DNA of 64,000 nt. It comes from Gordonia iterans (lineage in GTDB: Bacteria; Actinomycetota; Actinomycetes; Mycobacteriales; Mycobacteriaceae). Of the stretch, positions 51,951-61,072 are shown piece after piece. The DNA is taken from the NCBI RefSeq assembly GCF_002993285.1, contig NZ_CP027433.1:496001-560000 (forward strand), written 5' to 3'. A model generated the notes under the pieces. That model saw only the letters and a list, made by a program, of their open reading frames with translations. It made no database searches and had not been told where the DNA came from. Position numbers and translations under genes: made by a program. The number at the start of each line of letters is the position of its first letter. Within the stretch, counting starts at the first letter, position 1.

Positions 51951-53018
51951 TCAGAAGCTGAACAGCCAGACGTTCGGGTTGCACCGAGCTTCGCCGAAGC
52001 GCTCCGGATCGAGTGCGCGCAGGGCGATCGAGACCGAGCGCGACGAGTACATCATCGACAGGTGGTCGGAGGTGTCGGCCTCGCAACCGTCCTGAAGGGT
52101 GAGGTTCTCGACGCCACGCGCCCGGATGAAGGCCGTGTCGTACGGGTGCACCACCTGGTCGTAGCGGGTGGCGACCGAGGTGTACTCGATGCCCGGATAC
52201 GTCATCCGCTCGGCGTTGATCGCCTTGATGGCGGGCGAGCCGACGCCCTGGTCGATCGCGCCGGCGCCGTACAGCCACGAGGACAGGCCGTTCTCCATCA
52301 CCGGAATCCCGACGTCGGCCAAGGCGCGGCCGAGCGCGGCGAAGCCCCAGAGGGTGGTGCCGTGGTTCGGCGATCCGAACATGATCAGGCGCTCGACCTT
52401 GTTCTTGTCCGGGTTCTCGGCGTTCGCGCCGCCGTTGAACTTCAGGTAGTGACGCGCGACCAGGCCGCCCTGGGATGCGCCGATCACGTCGACCTTGTCC
52501 GAGCCGGTGGCTGTGCGGACCCGGTCGATGTAGCGGGCCAGCTGGTCGCTGGACTGCCGGATCGACGCGACCGCGTGGACACCCGGCAAGACGGTTCCGA
52601 GGCCGCCCTGGTCGAGCAGGTCGGTGCGGCCGTAGTTCGGGGCGAAGACGCAATAGCCGGCCCGCTTCAGGATCGGCGAGAAATAGGACCAGTTGTTGTA
52701 GACGTTCTGGATGGTGCCGTGGATCAGCACGATCGGGTTCTGGCCGTCCTTCGGTGTGCAGGCGAAGTCGTTGGCCCCGGACGGGGCGACGTCCGGATTG
52801 AGCTGGGAGTACAGCCACGCGGAGAAGAATCCCGACGGCACCGGACCGTTGCCCTTGGTGTCCGGTATGTCCGGCAGCGTCTTGGGCGCCGAGACGGTGG
52901 AACGGGGCACGGCGGTGTCGGCGGCCGGATTCGCCTGTGCGACGGCGTTGCCGGACACCAGTATCGCGGTGACCGCGCCCGTCAGCAGCGCGCTGCCCAG
53001 TCGGTGTGCCAAACGCAA
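51951..53018 (-). CDS. Secreted triacylglycerol lipase (class 2)
   Basis: 355 residues from a TTG start with GAGAAG upstream. The signal peptide is MRLAHRLGSALLTGAVTAIL, cleaved near VAQA. The lipase core has PIVLIHGTIQN (oxyanion), nucleophile elbow GASQGG, NHGTTLWG, and late residues SDHLSMMYSSRSVSIAL containing the catalytic His. Paired Cys suggest disulfides. It matches the lipase class 2 (EstA/LipA-type) family, probably cleaving acylglycerols outside the cell. It is divergent from a PucR-type regulator. Confidence 0.87.
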   Translation of the reverse strand: MRLAHRLGSALLTGAVTAILVSGNAVAQANPAADTAVPRSTVSAPKTLPDIPDTKGNGPVPSGFFSAWLYSQLNPDVAPSGANDFACTPKDGQNPIVLIHGTIQNVYNNWSYFSPILKRAGYCVFAPNYGRTDLLDQGGLGTVLPGVHAVASIRQSSDQLARYIDRVRTATGSDKVDVIGASQGGLVARHYLKFNGGANAENPDKNKVERLIMFGSPNHGTTLWGFAALGRALADVGIPVMENGLSSWLYGAGAIDQGVGSPAIKAINAERMTYPGIEYTSVATRYDQVVHPYDTAFIRARGVENLTLQDGCEADTSDHLSMMYSSRSVSIALRALDPERFGEARCNPNVWLFSF

Positions 53019-53041
53019 GATCTTCTCACTCTCCGAGTTGA

Positions 53042-53057
53042 CCTACGAATACGTAGG
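53042..53057. promoter_or_regulatory. Operator-like palindrome in the lipase/regulator gap
   Basis: CCTACG-AATA-CGTAGG is a perfect 6-base inverted repeat, with a further CGTAGG half-site directly after. It lies 24 bp from the lipase start in the gap shared with the divergent PucR-type regulator. Its regulator is unknown. Confidence 0.5.
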
Positions 53058-53152
53058 CGTAGGTTACTTTTTAGTAGCAGGTGATGAGGCAAGGAACGCT
53101 GCCACGGTAACTGCGGACATCGCCACAGGTCACTGCACTCAGGAGAGAAGAT

Positions 53153-54394
53153 TTGCCGGATCATTCGTCATCGGAGACAACTTCGCAGCATCACGGGGCG
53201 CCAGGCCTGGTCGCTCGGCTCGCCACGGACTGGCCCGCCCTCGCCGAGCGGTTGCTCAACGGGGGTCTGGGTTCGGTCGTGCCCGCCAGTCTGCCCGACG
53301 ATCACTACGACGACGTGTTGCCCGTGATCGCTGCGTGCGGCAATGCAGTGTTCGCGGCGCTGGCCGCGGACCGGACGCCGTCTTACGAGCAGATCCGCGC
53401 GTTCGCAGAGCCGGTCGCGTACCAGCATGTCGAGGATCGGCTGCCGCTCACCGTCTTGATCAGTGCGATTCACGCGTCCTCGCAGGTGCTGCTGGCGCAG
53501 GCCGCCGACTATGCGCGGCCCGACGAGATGGACCAGCTCGTCGAGCTCGGGCAGCGCATGCTCGGGGTGATGACCATGATCGATGTCGCGTGCATCGACG
53601 TGTACGCGCAGGAGGCCGGTTCAGCCTTCGACGCGGCGCGGGAGGTGCGGCGCGAACTCTGCGATGCCCTGGTCGGCGGCCGGCCGGCGGCGGGACTCGC
53701 TGCTCGCGCGAACACCACGATCGCCGAGCGCTATCTGGTCGTCACCGTGCTGCTGGACGTTGACGCCGACGAGACCCCGCCCAACCTGCTGATCCAGCGT
53801 CGCAGGCGTACTCTGCAGGCCGGGCTCGACGGCCTCACCACCGACATCGTCCCGGCACGATTCGACGGTGTGGAGGGTGTCGCCCTGATCGCGGCCGGCA
53901 GCGCCGAGGCCGATCCCGAGGATTCGCGGTGGGGCGACCTCGCGCGCAGCCTCGCGGACCGTCTCGGCGTCGACGTCTACGTGGGCCTGATGGAGGACGT
54001 CCGCCCGGGCGACATCCCGACGGCGGCGATCGATGCGGCCGAGCTCGGCCGCCTCGCCCGGGTGCTCAAGCGGGGATCGGGTGCGTATCGGATCGACGAC
54101 CTGCTGCTGGAGTTTCAGGTGACTCGCCCCAGTCCGGCCCGGGATCGACTGGCCGAGCGCGTGGTTCCGCTGTTCGAGTCCGAGCACCTGCTCGACGCGC
54201 TCCACGCGCATCTGCAGCACGGCCCGGATCGCAAGGCCGCCGCGGCGCAGGTGCACGTCCATCCGAACACGTACACCTACCGCCTCCGCCGGATCGGCGA
54301 GTTGACCGGGCTGAATCCCACGGTTCCGCGCGAGTCGCGCATGCTCGCCGCCGCGTTGATGGTGGCGGGCCGCTGGGAAGGTCCGATGGCCTGA
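53153..54394 (+). CDS. PucR/CdaR-family transcriptional regulator
   Basis: 413 residues from a TTG with AGGAGA eight bases upstream. The N-terminal RsbRD-like helical region (LATDWPALAERLL, PLTVLISAIHASSQVLL) precedes a GGDEF-like central domain (ERYLVVTVLLDVDADET...). The C-terminal HTH of the PucR/CdaR type follows (LLDALHAHLQHGPDRKAAAAQVHVHPNTYTYRLRRIGELTGLNP). Such regulators activate catabolic genes. The divergent lipase is a possible target. Confidence 0.87.
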   Translation: MPDHSSSETTSQHHGAPGLVARLATDWPALAERLLNGGLGSVVPASLPDDHYDDVLPVIAACGNAVFAALAADRTPSYEQIRAFAEPVAYQHVEDRLPLTVLISAIHASSQVLLAQAADYARPDEMDQLVELGQRMLGVMTMIDVACIDVYAQEAGSAFDAAREVRRELCDALVGGRPAAGLAARANTTIAERYLVVTVLLDVDADETPPNLLIQRRRRTLQAGLDGLTTDIVPARFDGVEGVALIAAGSAEADPEDSRWGDLARSLADRLGVDVYVGLMEDVRPGDIPTAAIDAAELGRLARVLKRGSGAYRIDDLLLEFQVTRPSPARDRLAERVVPLFESEHLLDALHAHLQHGPDRKAAAAQVHVHPNTYTYRLRRIGELTGLNPTVPRESRMLAAALMVAGRWEGPMA

Positions 54395-54574
54395 TCGTCG
54401 CTCTTGTCGTGTGGGCAGCGACATGCGGGTGGGCCGTCGCGCCGACGATCACGAGGGATCACCGGGGATCAGTTCGGCCGTATGCCCGCCGGCGGGGCTG
54501 ATCCGTGCGGGGCACCGTGTCGGTGACGTGATTCTCCTGTTCGGAGGGTCTGACCGGCCGGTAGACTCGACGCC

Positions 54575-55792
54575 ATGAGTGCCCCGCGCGTCTCCGTGAC
54601 CACCGCCGATCTGCGGCAGTGGACGCAGGAAGCGCGGCTCCCGGGCGATCCGCCGGAGCTGTCCGACGACGCCGCGCTCCTCATTGCCGCCGGGCACCTG
54701 ACACCCACCGGGCGGGCGCTCCTGGTCCGCCGGATGTCGCTGGGCAGGCCGTTGCCGCGGTTGGCGACGAGCTACGCGGACCTGCGGCGACTTCAGCACT
54801 CGATCGTGCACATCGAGCACCAACTCGCGATGGGTGCGATGCCGAACATGGTGGCGACCGTCTTGCGGACCCGGCTGTCGGGGATGCTGCGCCGGCGCGA
54901 GGACGCCCGCCGCGTGGTCGTGGTGGGCAAGGGCGTGTTCGCCACCAGCAGCCGCGCGATCCGCCGGGAGCGCCGGGAGAACCTCTACCTGGAGATCGAC
55001 GAGCGGGAACGGCTCTTCGGCGGTCTGCTGGCCACCCCGGTCGCCAATCTTCCCACCGGGGGCGCCGCCCGCCGGGCCGGAAGCGCAGCCGTCGACCGCA
55101 TCGCGGGCTTCGTCGGCACCCTCGCCGGCCGGGGCGCCGCACAGAACGTCGAAGACTGGATCAACGAGGCGCTCGGCTCTGGGAAAGATCCGGTCGCCGC
55201 GGGATCGTCTGGGCGCGGGTCGTCGTTCAGCGACGGCTACGAGGCTCTGCAGTTCGTCGCCGGGCACTTCTACGACCGGATCCACCGCAGTCCGGCCTGG
55301 AGTTCGGACTTCTTCGAGATGCAGCGCACCGCGGTCAACCTGCACGCGGAGTTGGCTGAGATCGCGGCCGACGTGGTGGCGCTCCGCTCACTGCGGGTCG
55401 ATCTCGATCGCGCCCGGGCCCGAGCCGGTGACGATCCGGGCTTCGTGCAGCACATCGATCAGCGGGAAGCCGCGCTGCGGCCGGTGTGGACCGAGTTGCT
55501 CGGCCGCGTCCAGGCGCTCGTCGAGATCGCCCAGACCGTCGAGTCCGCGTCCGAAGAGCTGCGGATCCTCGACGAGTACGACCGGGCCACCACTCTCGAC
55601 GCGCGCATCGACCACTTGGTCGCCCGCTCCGGCGACCGGGAGCTCTCCGCCGATCACTCCCGCCTGCTCTCCGAACAGGTGAAGGCCGGCGAGGAGCAAC
55701 TGCGCATCTACCGAGACGTGTTGCAGGGCAACATCGCCCGTATCTCTCCGCACGAGGCGATGCAGGAGCTCCCGGAGAAGTACGAGCCGTAG
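54575..55792 (+). CDS. Uncharacterised actinobacterial protein, 405 residues
   Basis: No family recognised. A soluble, mostly helical protein with no signal peptide. An N-terminal block (LRQWTQEARLPGDPPELSDDAALLIAAGHLTPTGRALLVRRMSLGRPLPRLATSYADLRRLQ) is followed by a basic RLSGMLRRREDARRVVVVGKGVF segment. A central Gly/Ala-rich hinge leads to a long coiled-coil-like C-terminal half (LHAELAEIAADVVALRSLRVDLDRARARAG, VEIAQTVESASEELRILDEYD). It stands alone, convergent with a thioesterase. Function unknown. Confidence 0.7.
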   Translation: MSAPRVSVTTADLRQWTQEARLPGDPPELSDDAALLIAAGHLTPTGRALLVRRMSLGRPLPRLATSYADLRRLQHSIVHIEHQLAMGAMPNMVATVLRTRLSGMLRRREDARRVVVVGKGVFATSSRAIRRERRENLYLEIDERERLFGGLLATPVANLPTGGAARRAGSAAVDRIAGFVGTLAGRGAAQNVEDWINEALGSGKDPVAAGSSGRGSSFSDGYEALQFVAGHFYDRIHRSPAWSSDFFEMQRTAVNLHAELAEIAADVVALRSLRVDLDRARARAGDDPGFVQHIDQREAALRPVWTELLGRVQALVEIAQTVESASEELRILDEYDRATTLDARIDHLVARSGDRELSADHSRLLSEQVKAGEEQLRIYRDVLQGNIARISPHEAMQELPEKYEP

Positions 55793-55802
55793 CCGCCGAC
55801 GG

Positions 55803-56243
55803 TCAGTCGCCGGAGCGGCCCCAACTGCGCAGGTAACCCTTCTCTGTGTCGGTGAGGCGGCGCAGCGTGTGTGCCTCGACGTCGACGACGGCCATCTGGG
55901 TGCTCGCGACGCACGCCGGGCGCGAGTCCGGCGCCGCGTGGGCGCCGCGGATCTCGTAGCCGATGGTGAAGTCGACCATGCGGTGGCCCTTGATCCACAT
56001 CGCGATCGACAACGGACTGTCGTCGTGCCGGAGCTGCGCCTGGTAGCGGATCTCGACGTGCACGATCATCGCGCTCTTGATCAGCGGCGCATACTCTTCG
56101 CCCGCGGACAGCAGCCACTGGATGCGCGCCTCCTCCATCAGGGTGACCATGCGCGCGTGATTGATGTGGCCGAAGGCGTCCATGTCCGACCAGCGGACCG
56201 GAACGTGAGCGACGAACGCGTACGAGTCTTGCGCATCGGGCAT
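55803..56243 (-). CDS. Acyl-CoA thioesterase (4HBT hot-dog fold)
   Basis: 146 residues from the ATG at 56243 (an in-frame ATG nine codons earlier is possible). The catalytic pattern WSDMDAFGHINHARMVTLMEEAR places the active-site Asp in the YbgC/4-hydroxybenzoyl-CoA thioesterase position. IVHVEIRYQAQLRHDDSPLSI and GCEIRG-like strands complete the hot-dog fold. It hydrolyses acyl-CoA of unknown chain type. It is divergent from the mycolyltransferase-like gene. Confidence 0.87.
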   Translation of the reverse strand: MPDAQDSYAFVAHVPVRWSDMDAFGHINHARMVTLMEEARIQWLLSAGEEYAPLIKSAMIVHVEIRYQAQLRHDDSPLSIAMWIKGHRMVDFTIGYEIRGAHAAPDSRPACVASTQMAVVDVEAHTLRRLTDTEKGYLRSWGRSGD

Positions 56244-56336
56244 TCTGGCAGTGTATCGCCAGGTCGTCACACGTTCCTCATGCGTCTCTCAGGTCTGCTT
56301 TACCGTCCTGCAACATCGTGCCGGTACTTTACCTTC

Positions 56337-57326
56337 ATGACCCTGCGCCGCTTCATGTCGATCCTGGCTGCCTCCACCGTCCTCGCTCTCGGGGCGACCT
56401 CGTTTCTTCCGGCCGCTGTCGAGGCGGCTCCCGGCGGCGCCAAGGTGACCAAGAAGGTGCAGCGGGGACTGCATCGCACCGATCTGCACGTCAAGAGCGA
56501 GGCGATGGAGGCAACCGTTCCGGTCACCGTGCTCTCGCCGTCCGGCGTCGCACCGCGCGGCACCCTCTATCTGCTCGACGGCGCCGACGGCGGCGACCAG
56601 GTCAGTGACTGGATCACCAAGGGCGGGGCGGCGAAGTTCTTCGCCGGCCGCAACGTCAACGTGGTGATGCCCGCCGGAGGCGCGGGTTCGTTCTACACCA
56701 ACTGGATTCGCAAGGATCCCAAGCTCGGCAAGCCGCAGTGGGAGACCTTCCTGACAGAAGAACTGCCCGCGGTGATCGCCGTGCAGTTCGGTTCCAACGG
56801 CCGCAACGCGGTGATGGGGCTGTCGATGGGGGGTCAGTCGGCCTTCACCCTGGCAAGTCGGAACCCGCAGCTCTACCGCGGCGTCGGCTCGCTCAGCGGG
56901 TGCCCGCCAGCTTCCGGCCCGGCCGGTGAAGCCTACATCCGGACCACCGTCGCCAAGGGCGGCGCCGACGCCAACAACATGTGGGGCGCGCCCGGCAGCA
57001 AGCGCTGGAAGGCGCACGATCCGGCCCTCCGCCTCGATGCGCTGCGCGGCAAGGCGATCTTCCTGAGCTCGGGGTCCGGGGCGATCGGCCCGCTCGACCT
57101 GACCATCAAGCGCGACCCCAAGGACGGGCCGGAGGATGCGCAGATCGCGGCGGGCTCGGCGCTCGAGGCCGCGTCGTACCGCTGCTCACTGGAGTTCGCG
57201 ACGCAACTCACCGCCAAGGGGATCGACTTCACCCCGGCGTTCCGCCTGATCGGCACTCACAACTGGGTCTACTGGGAGCGCGACCTGCAGGCGGCGTGGA
57301 ATGCGCTCGCCCCGTCGATCGTCTGA
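56337..57326 (+). CDS. Antigen 85-like mycolyltransferase/esterase
   Basis: 329 residues. A signal peptide (MTLRRFMSILAASTVLALGATSFLPAAVEA) precedes an esterase-D-fold domain. It has LYLLDGADGGDQVSDWI, VMPAGGAGSFYTNW, the nucleophile elbow GLSMGGQSAF and the His-containing GTHNWVYWERDL. The last two and the PAGG...FYTNW segment are typical of corynebacterial/mycobacterial mycolyltransferases, which transfer mycolic acid from trehalose monomycolate to arabinogalactan or another trehalose. The mycolated target cannot be read from sequence. It fits the arabinogalactan theme of the window. Confidence 0.87.
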   Translation: MTLRRFMSILAASTVLALGATSFLPAAVEAAPGGAKVTKKVQRGLHRTDLHVKSEAMEATVPVTVLSPSGVAPRGTLYLLDGADGGDQVSDWITKGGAAKFFAGRNVNVVMPAGGAGSFYTNWIRKDPKLGKPQWETFLTEELPAVIAVQFGSNGRNAVMGLSMGGQSAFTLASRNPQLYRGVGSLSGCPPASGPAGEAYIRTTVAKGGADANNMWGAPGSKRWKAHDPALRLDALRGKAIFLSSGSGAIGPLDLTIKRDPKDGPEDAQIAAGSALEAASYRCSLEFATQLTAKGIDFTPAFRLIGTHNWVYWERDLQAAWNALAPSIV

Positions 57327-57379
57327 GCTGTATTGACGCGGTGACCCGGCCGATCACTCGATCGAATCGGGTCGGGTGA

Positions 57380-58018
57380 TCACTCCTGGTCGGCGGTGCC
57401 GTCCTCGGGAACCGAGTAAGCCAGCGCGACGTGTTCGAACAGGATCCGTCTGCGCTCGAGCACCTTCGAGTCGTCGGGGTTCAGCAGCGCCTGCGGGGCG
57501 GTGCCGTCGAACACGGCGATGAGCGCCTTGCTGAACGACTCCGGATCCGGAATGCGCCGTCCGGTCCGGGCCAGCAGTTCGACGGCGAGGGGGATCAGCG
57601 TCTCGCTGACGCGCTCCTCGCGCCGCGCGACCACTTCGCGCAGCCCGGGGGTGCGGAGCGCGTGGGCGGTCACCTCGGCGGTGACGCCCCACCACTTCTC
57701 GTCCAACGGGAGCGCATCGGAGATGCCTCGGATCACCTCACTGAGATCGCGGACGTCGTCGGCGATCAGCCGGTCGAGCGCGGCACGGATCTCAGCGATG
57801 ATCGTCGCCGACCGCTCGGCCCACATCTCCAGGAACAATTCTTCGAGCGAGTCGAAGTTCGAGTAGAACGCCCCGCGGGTGAAGCCGGCCTGATCGACCA
57901 CCTTCTCCACCGTCGTGTGGCCGAAGCCGTTCACGGCGTACGCCTCGTAGGCGGCGTCGAGCAGGCGTCGCCGGGTGTTGCCGCGCTTGCGCTTGGTGGT
58001 CGGGTCCGGTGCGTTCAT
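57380..58018 (-). CDS. TetR-family regulator
   Basis: 212 residues; the ATG at 58018 overlaps the hisC2 stop (ATGA). HTH: TRRRLLDAAYEAYAVNGFGHTTVEKVVDQAGFTRGAFYSNFDSLEELFLEMW, a textbook TetR domain. The C-terminal domain has WWGVTAEVTAHALRTPGLREVVARREERV, typical of the AcrR-like TetR_C group. Overlap with an amino-acid aminotransferase gene is conserved only by position; the ligand is unknown. Confidence 0.88.
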   Translation of the reverse strand: MNAPDPTTKRKRGNTRRRLLDAAYEAYAVNGFGHTTVEKVVDQAGFTRGAFYSNFDSLEELFLEMWAERSATIIAEIRAALDRLIADDVRDLSEVIRGISDALPLDEKWWGVTAEVTAHALRTPGLREVVARREERVSETLIPLAVELLARTGRRIPDPESFSKALIAVFDGTAPQALLNPDDSKVLERRRILFEHVALAYSVPEDGTADQE

Positions 58019-59076
58019 CGGGTCCTCCACTTCCGGGCGAACGCCAGGAAGACGTTGTTCTCTTCTCGGTGGGTCACGGTCACTCGCACGCCGTCGCCGG
58101 CGAACGGGCGCAGGATCACTCCTGCCTCGGCCGCCGCAGCGGCGAACGGCACGGCGTCGTCGCCGAGCATCAGCCAGACGAAGTTCGCCTGCGAGTCGGC
58201 TACCGCGTATCCCAGGGTACGGAGTTCGGACGTCACGCGATCACGTTCGGCGACAACAGCATCCGTGCGGGCGAGCAACTGGTTCTGGGCGCCGAGAGCC
58301 GCTACCGCAGCGGCCTGCGCCACGCTGTTGACCGAGAACGGGAGGTGCGCCTTGCCCAGGGCGACGATCACCTCGGAATGGGCGACAGCGTAGCCGACGC
58401 GCAGTCCGGCGAGCCCGTACGCCTTGGAGAAGGTGCGCAGGACGACGAGGTTGGGGAACTCGCGGCGCAGCTCGAGCGCGTCGTAGGCATGTCCTGGACT
58501 CAGCCGCATGTACTCGTAGTAGGCCTCGTCGAGGACGACGAGGAGGTCGTCCGGCACGCGCTCCAAGAACCGGCGCAGCGTCTGCGCCGACACGACGGTG
58601 CCGGTCGGGTTGTTCGGGTTGCACACGAAGATCAGGCGAGTGCGCTCGGTGATCGCGTCTGCCATCGCGTCGAGGTCGTAGACGGCGTCGCCGGTCAGTG
58701 GGACCTGTACGGGAGTGGCGCCGGCGATCCGGGTCGCCAGCGGGTAGGTCTCGAACGAGCGCCAGCCGAACAGCACCTCGTCACCCGGCCCGCTGGTCAC
58801 GGTGATGAGATTCTGGCAGAGCGTCACCGAGCCGCAGCCGACCTGGACCTCGGCGGGGGTCACGCCCAGGGTCTTCGCGAGTTCCTCGGTCAGAGCGACG
58901 GCGGCGTTGTCCGGATACCTGTTGACGCCGGCCGCGGCCTGGGCGATCGCCTCGGCCACCGCGGGCAGCGGACCGTGGGTCACCTCGTTGCTCGCGAGCT
59001 TCAGCGCACCGGGGAACGTCTTGCCCGGAACGTACACCGGAAGCGAGTCGAGATCGGATCGGATGCGAAACGTCAC
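58015..59076 (-). CDS. hisC2: Histidinol-phosphate/aromatic aminotransferase HisC2 (Pat)
   Basis: 353 residues from a GTG (M. tuberculosis HisC2 has the same length). A fold-type I PLP enzyme: LPVYVPGKTFPGALKLASNE, NRYPDN, VGCGSVTLCQNLI, FVCNPNNPTGT, LDEAYYEY, PLP Lys in RTFSKAYGLAGLRVGY, and ANFVWL plus GVRVTVTHREEN at the C-terminus. The actinobacterial orthologue acts mainly as a phenylalanine aminotransferase, so it may complete phenylalanine synthesis. It overlaps a downstream TetR gene. Confidence 0.9.
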   Translation of the reverse strand: MTFRIRSDLDSLPVYVPGKTFPGALKLASNEVTHGPLPAVAEAIAQAAAGVNRYPDNAAVALTEELAKTLGVTPAEVQVGCGSVTLCQNLITVTSGPGDEVLFGWRSFETYPLATRIAGATPVQVPLTGDAVYDLDAMADAITERTRLIFVCNPNNPTGTVVSAQTLRRFLERVPDDLLVVLDEAYYEYMRLSPGHAYDALELRREFPNLVVLRTFSKAYGLAGLRVGYAVAHSEVIVALGKAHLPFSVNSVAQAAAVAALGAQNQLLARTDAVVAERDRVTSELRTLGYAVADSQANFVWLMLGDDAVPFAAAAAEAGVILRPFAGDGVRVTVTHREENNVFLAFARKWRTR

Positions 59077-59190
59077 AACGTCCAATGTAGGCGTTTGCGC
59101 GCCGCAGTTCCCGGGCAGGCGGCGGGATTTGCCACCCGCGCTCGGGTCTGTGTAATCTTTCACCTCGGCGAGCCCGCAAGGGCGAGACCA

Positions 59191-59279
59191 GGAGACGTGC
59201 CAGAGCGGCCGAATGGGACTCACTGCTAATGAGTTGTCTCTTGAAAAAGGGACCGGAGGTTCAAATCCTCTCGTCTCCG
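59191..59279 (+). tRNA. tRNA-Ser(GCT)
   Basis: 89 bases, class II. Acceptor GGAGACG/CGTCTCC with discriminator G, anticodon loop CTGCTAA giving GCT, long variable arm and T-loop GGTTCAAATCC. It lies between hisC2 (divergent) and tRNA-Arg. Confidence 0.95.
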
Positions 59280-59349
59280 CTGACCGGGTTCGCCCGGACA
59301 ACCGAATAGCGCTCGATCACGTACGCCTAGTACACTCGGTCGAGTACCA

Positions 59350-59422
59350 GCGCCCGTAGCTCAACGGATAGAGCATCTGACTACGGATCAGAAGGTTTGG
59401 GGTTCGAATCCCTACGGGCGCA
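59350..59422 (+). tRNA. tRNA-Arg(ACG)
   Basis: 73 bases. Acceptor GCGCCCG/CGGGCGC, D-loop TAGCTCAACGGATAGAGCA, anticodon stem-loop CTGACTACGGATCAG giving ACG, T-arm GGGTTCGAATCCC. CCA is encoded directly after (59423-59425). Confidence 0.96.
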
Positions 59423-59426
59423 CCAC

Positions 59427-59467
59427 AGGAGGTCCCCTCACCAGCACGAACGGTGAGGGGACCTCCT
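59427..59467. terminator. 16-bp hairpin terminator after tRNA-Arg
   Basis: Perfect 16-base arms (59427-59442, 59452-59467) with a nine-base loop start two bases after the encoded CCA. No T-tract follows. It is a strong intrinsic-type terminator for the tRNA transcript. Confidence 0.75.
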
Positions 59468-59659
59468 ACTGCATCCGACCCCGCATCGACCGACACTCGG
59501 TCTACTCTCGGCTAATGCACACGCTGATGTGGACCCGGTAGACGGCGGGCTGTGCGGCGCGCCAACCGGTCAAGTGTTGCTGACTGATCCGCAGCCTCCG
59601 CCGAACTCTCGATGTACTGCGCAGGCGTCACCTCCGATGGATGCCCCACTTGTTCAGCG

Positions 59660-60152
59660 TCATGGTGTGGTGGTGCCGAATGCCTCGCGCACCGAGATCC
59701 GGTGCAGCGACTTGAGTTGGGCGGCCTGCCGGTCTGCCTGTTCGTCGAAGCGCGCGATCTGCCGGTGGATGTGGCCGTCGTCGGTGTGGAGAGCGAGGCC
59801 GAGCTCCCACATCGCCGTCTTCGCGAGCACGAGAGAGCGCATTGCTTCCAGCGCGATCGCTCGGCGCACCGCTCCGCGCAGGGGGGCGGACAAGGCCGAG
59901 TGCGCGGCCGCCGAGCGCGGTAGCGCCGAACAACGGATAAGTCCAGAGCTCGCTGAGCCGGCTGTTGGATCCGGCCCACCGCTTGGCGAAGTCGACCTCT
60001 TCGGCGAGCTCGCCGGGGAGGTCGTCGATCGCCCCATCTGTCCATGGGTCGTCGGCGAGGAGTTGAGCGAGGCGGATTCCGCCGCTTGCTCCGACCAAGT
60101 GTGCGCGCACGTACATCGCGAGAGACTCATTGCGTGATTCCTCATGGGACAT
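59660..60152 (-). pseudogene. Frameshifted small helical protein
   Basis: The first ~90 residues from an ATG at 60152 (ESLAMYVRAHLVGASGGIRLAQLLADDPW...GRALGLVRP) lie in one frame. The continuation (GAVRRAIALEAMRSLVLAKTAMWELGLALHTDDGHIHRQIARFDEQADRQAAQLKSLHRISVREAFG, stop at 59660) lies in another. The switch falls on a run of six C (minus strand, near 59880-59885). Five would join the halves in frame. The whole product of ~163 residues looks like a four-helix protein found as a single small gene in actinobacteria; function unknown. Replication slippage or a sequencing error explains the break. Confidence 0.7.
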
Positions 60153-60361
60153 GCCACGAGACTATTGACCGGCGTCTTAACCTGTCGACGCCGCAGCGAT
60201 TCGGCCCCGGACGCCGTGCTCCACGACCGGTCATCAACTGGCCCTCACCCAGCACGGTCTGTGTGGAGCCGATCTTCTTGAGCGAGTCCGTGAGCGGCGG
60301 AAGCTGTCACGGACGCGAGGGGAATGCCCACCGGATGTGACCGAGTCGGCACAATGGACCC

Positions 60362-61072
60362 ATGACCCGGCCACCGCACGCTCCGCGATCCGCGCCGCCG
60401 TATCGGCAGCCCGTCGCGCGCGGCCAGACCTACCCGCCGCTGGGCTTCGCTCCCGACGGGACACCGCGGTACCGGTACGACGCACCGACACCGGCGGCCG
60501 CGCCGCCCGCCGATCCGCCGCCTCCGCCCGCGCCGCCGGACCCGGAACCGCCTCGGCGCGATCCGGTGGCGCGCACCATGCTGGGCATCGCCAGTGTGGT
60601 GGTGCTGGTGCTCGCCGTCGCCGGCGTGCTGATGGTGTTCTCGTCCGGTGGCGACGAGGAGAACCCGCTCTCGCAGCGCTCGGACCCGCCGCTCTCGCAG
60701 TCGACCGACGATCCCTACCTGGAAGACCTCGAGGAGAACACCCCGGAGACGATCGATCCGCGGCGCCCGTCGATTCCGCGCGTCCCGGGATCCTCGCGAC
60801 CGGCGGGGCCGCCGCGCCCGACCGTCTATGAGGTGGTCACCGAGGGGCGAGCGACGGTGCTCTACCGCGACGGCACCCAGACCAAGGTCGAGTCGATCCA
60901 AGGCGGTCGGTGGACCGAAGAGGCGCAGACCACGGGTGTCGCCCGGGTGAGCGTGCTGGTGGCCGAGGGGACCACGGCGTCGTGCAAGATCACCGTCGAC
61001 GGCCAGGTGGTGTCCGAGCGTGAACTGGAGCCCGGCGACGACAATCTGCGGCTCCTGGTCTGTCAGGGCTGA
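60362..61072 (+). CDS. Pro-rich membrane-anchored protein with MmpS-like domain
   Basis: 236 residues. A Pro/Ala-rich cytoplasmic N-terminus (~70 residues) is followed by one transmembrane helix (TMLGIASVVVLVLAVAGVLMVF, ~72-93) and a disordered acidic Pro linker. The C-terminal ~85-residue periplasmic domain has TVYEVVTEGRATVLYRDGTQTKVESIQGGRWTEEAQTTGVARVSVLVAEGTTASCKITVDGQVV, the MmpS (lipid export accessory) beta-fold. Two Cys (ASCKI and LLVCQG) are as in MmpS. No mmpL gene is adjacent, unlike the usual pairing. Confidence 0.75.
   Translation: MTRPPHAPRSAPPYRQPVARGQTYPPLGFAPDGTPRYRYDAPTPAAAPPADPPPPPAPPDPEPPRRDPVARTMLGIASVVVLVLAVAGVLMVFSSGGDEENPLSQRSDPPLSQSTDDPYLEDLEENTPETIDPRRPSIPRVPGSSRPAGPPRPTVYEVVTEGRATVLYRDGTQTKVESIQGGRWTEEAQTTGVARVSVLVAEGTTASCKITVDGQVVSERELEPGDDNLRLLVCQG

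Noticed and set aside
57327..57379. Terminator between the mycolyltransferase-like gene and tetR
   Set aside because: Short GATCAC/GTGATC symmetry exists but no convincing continuous stem was found.
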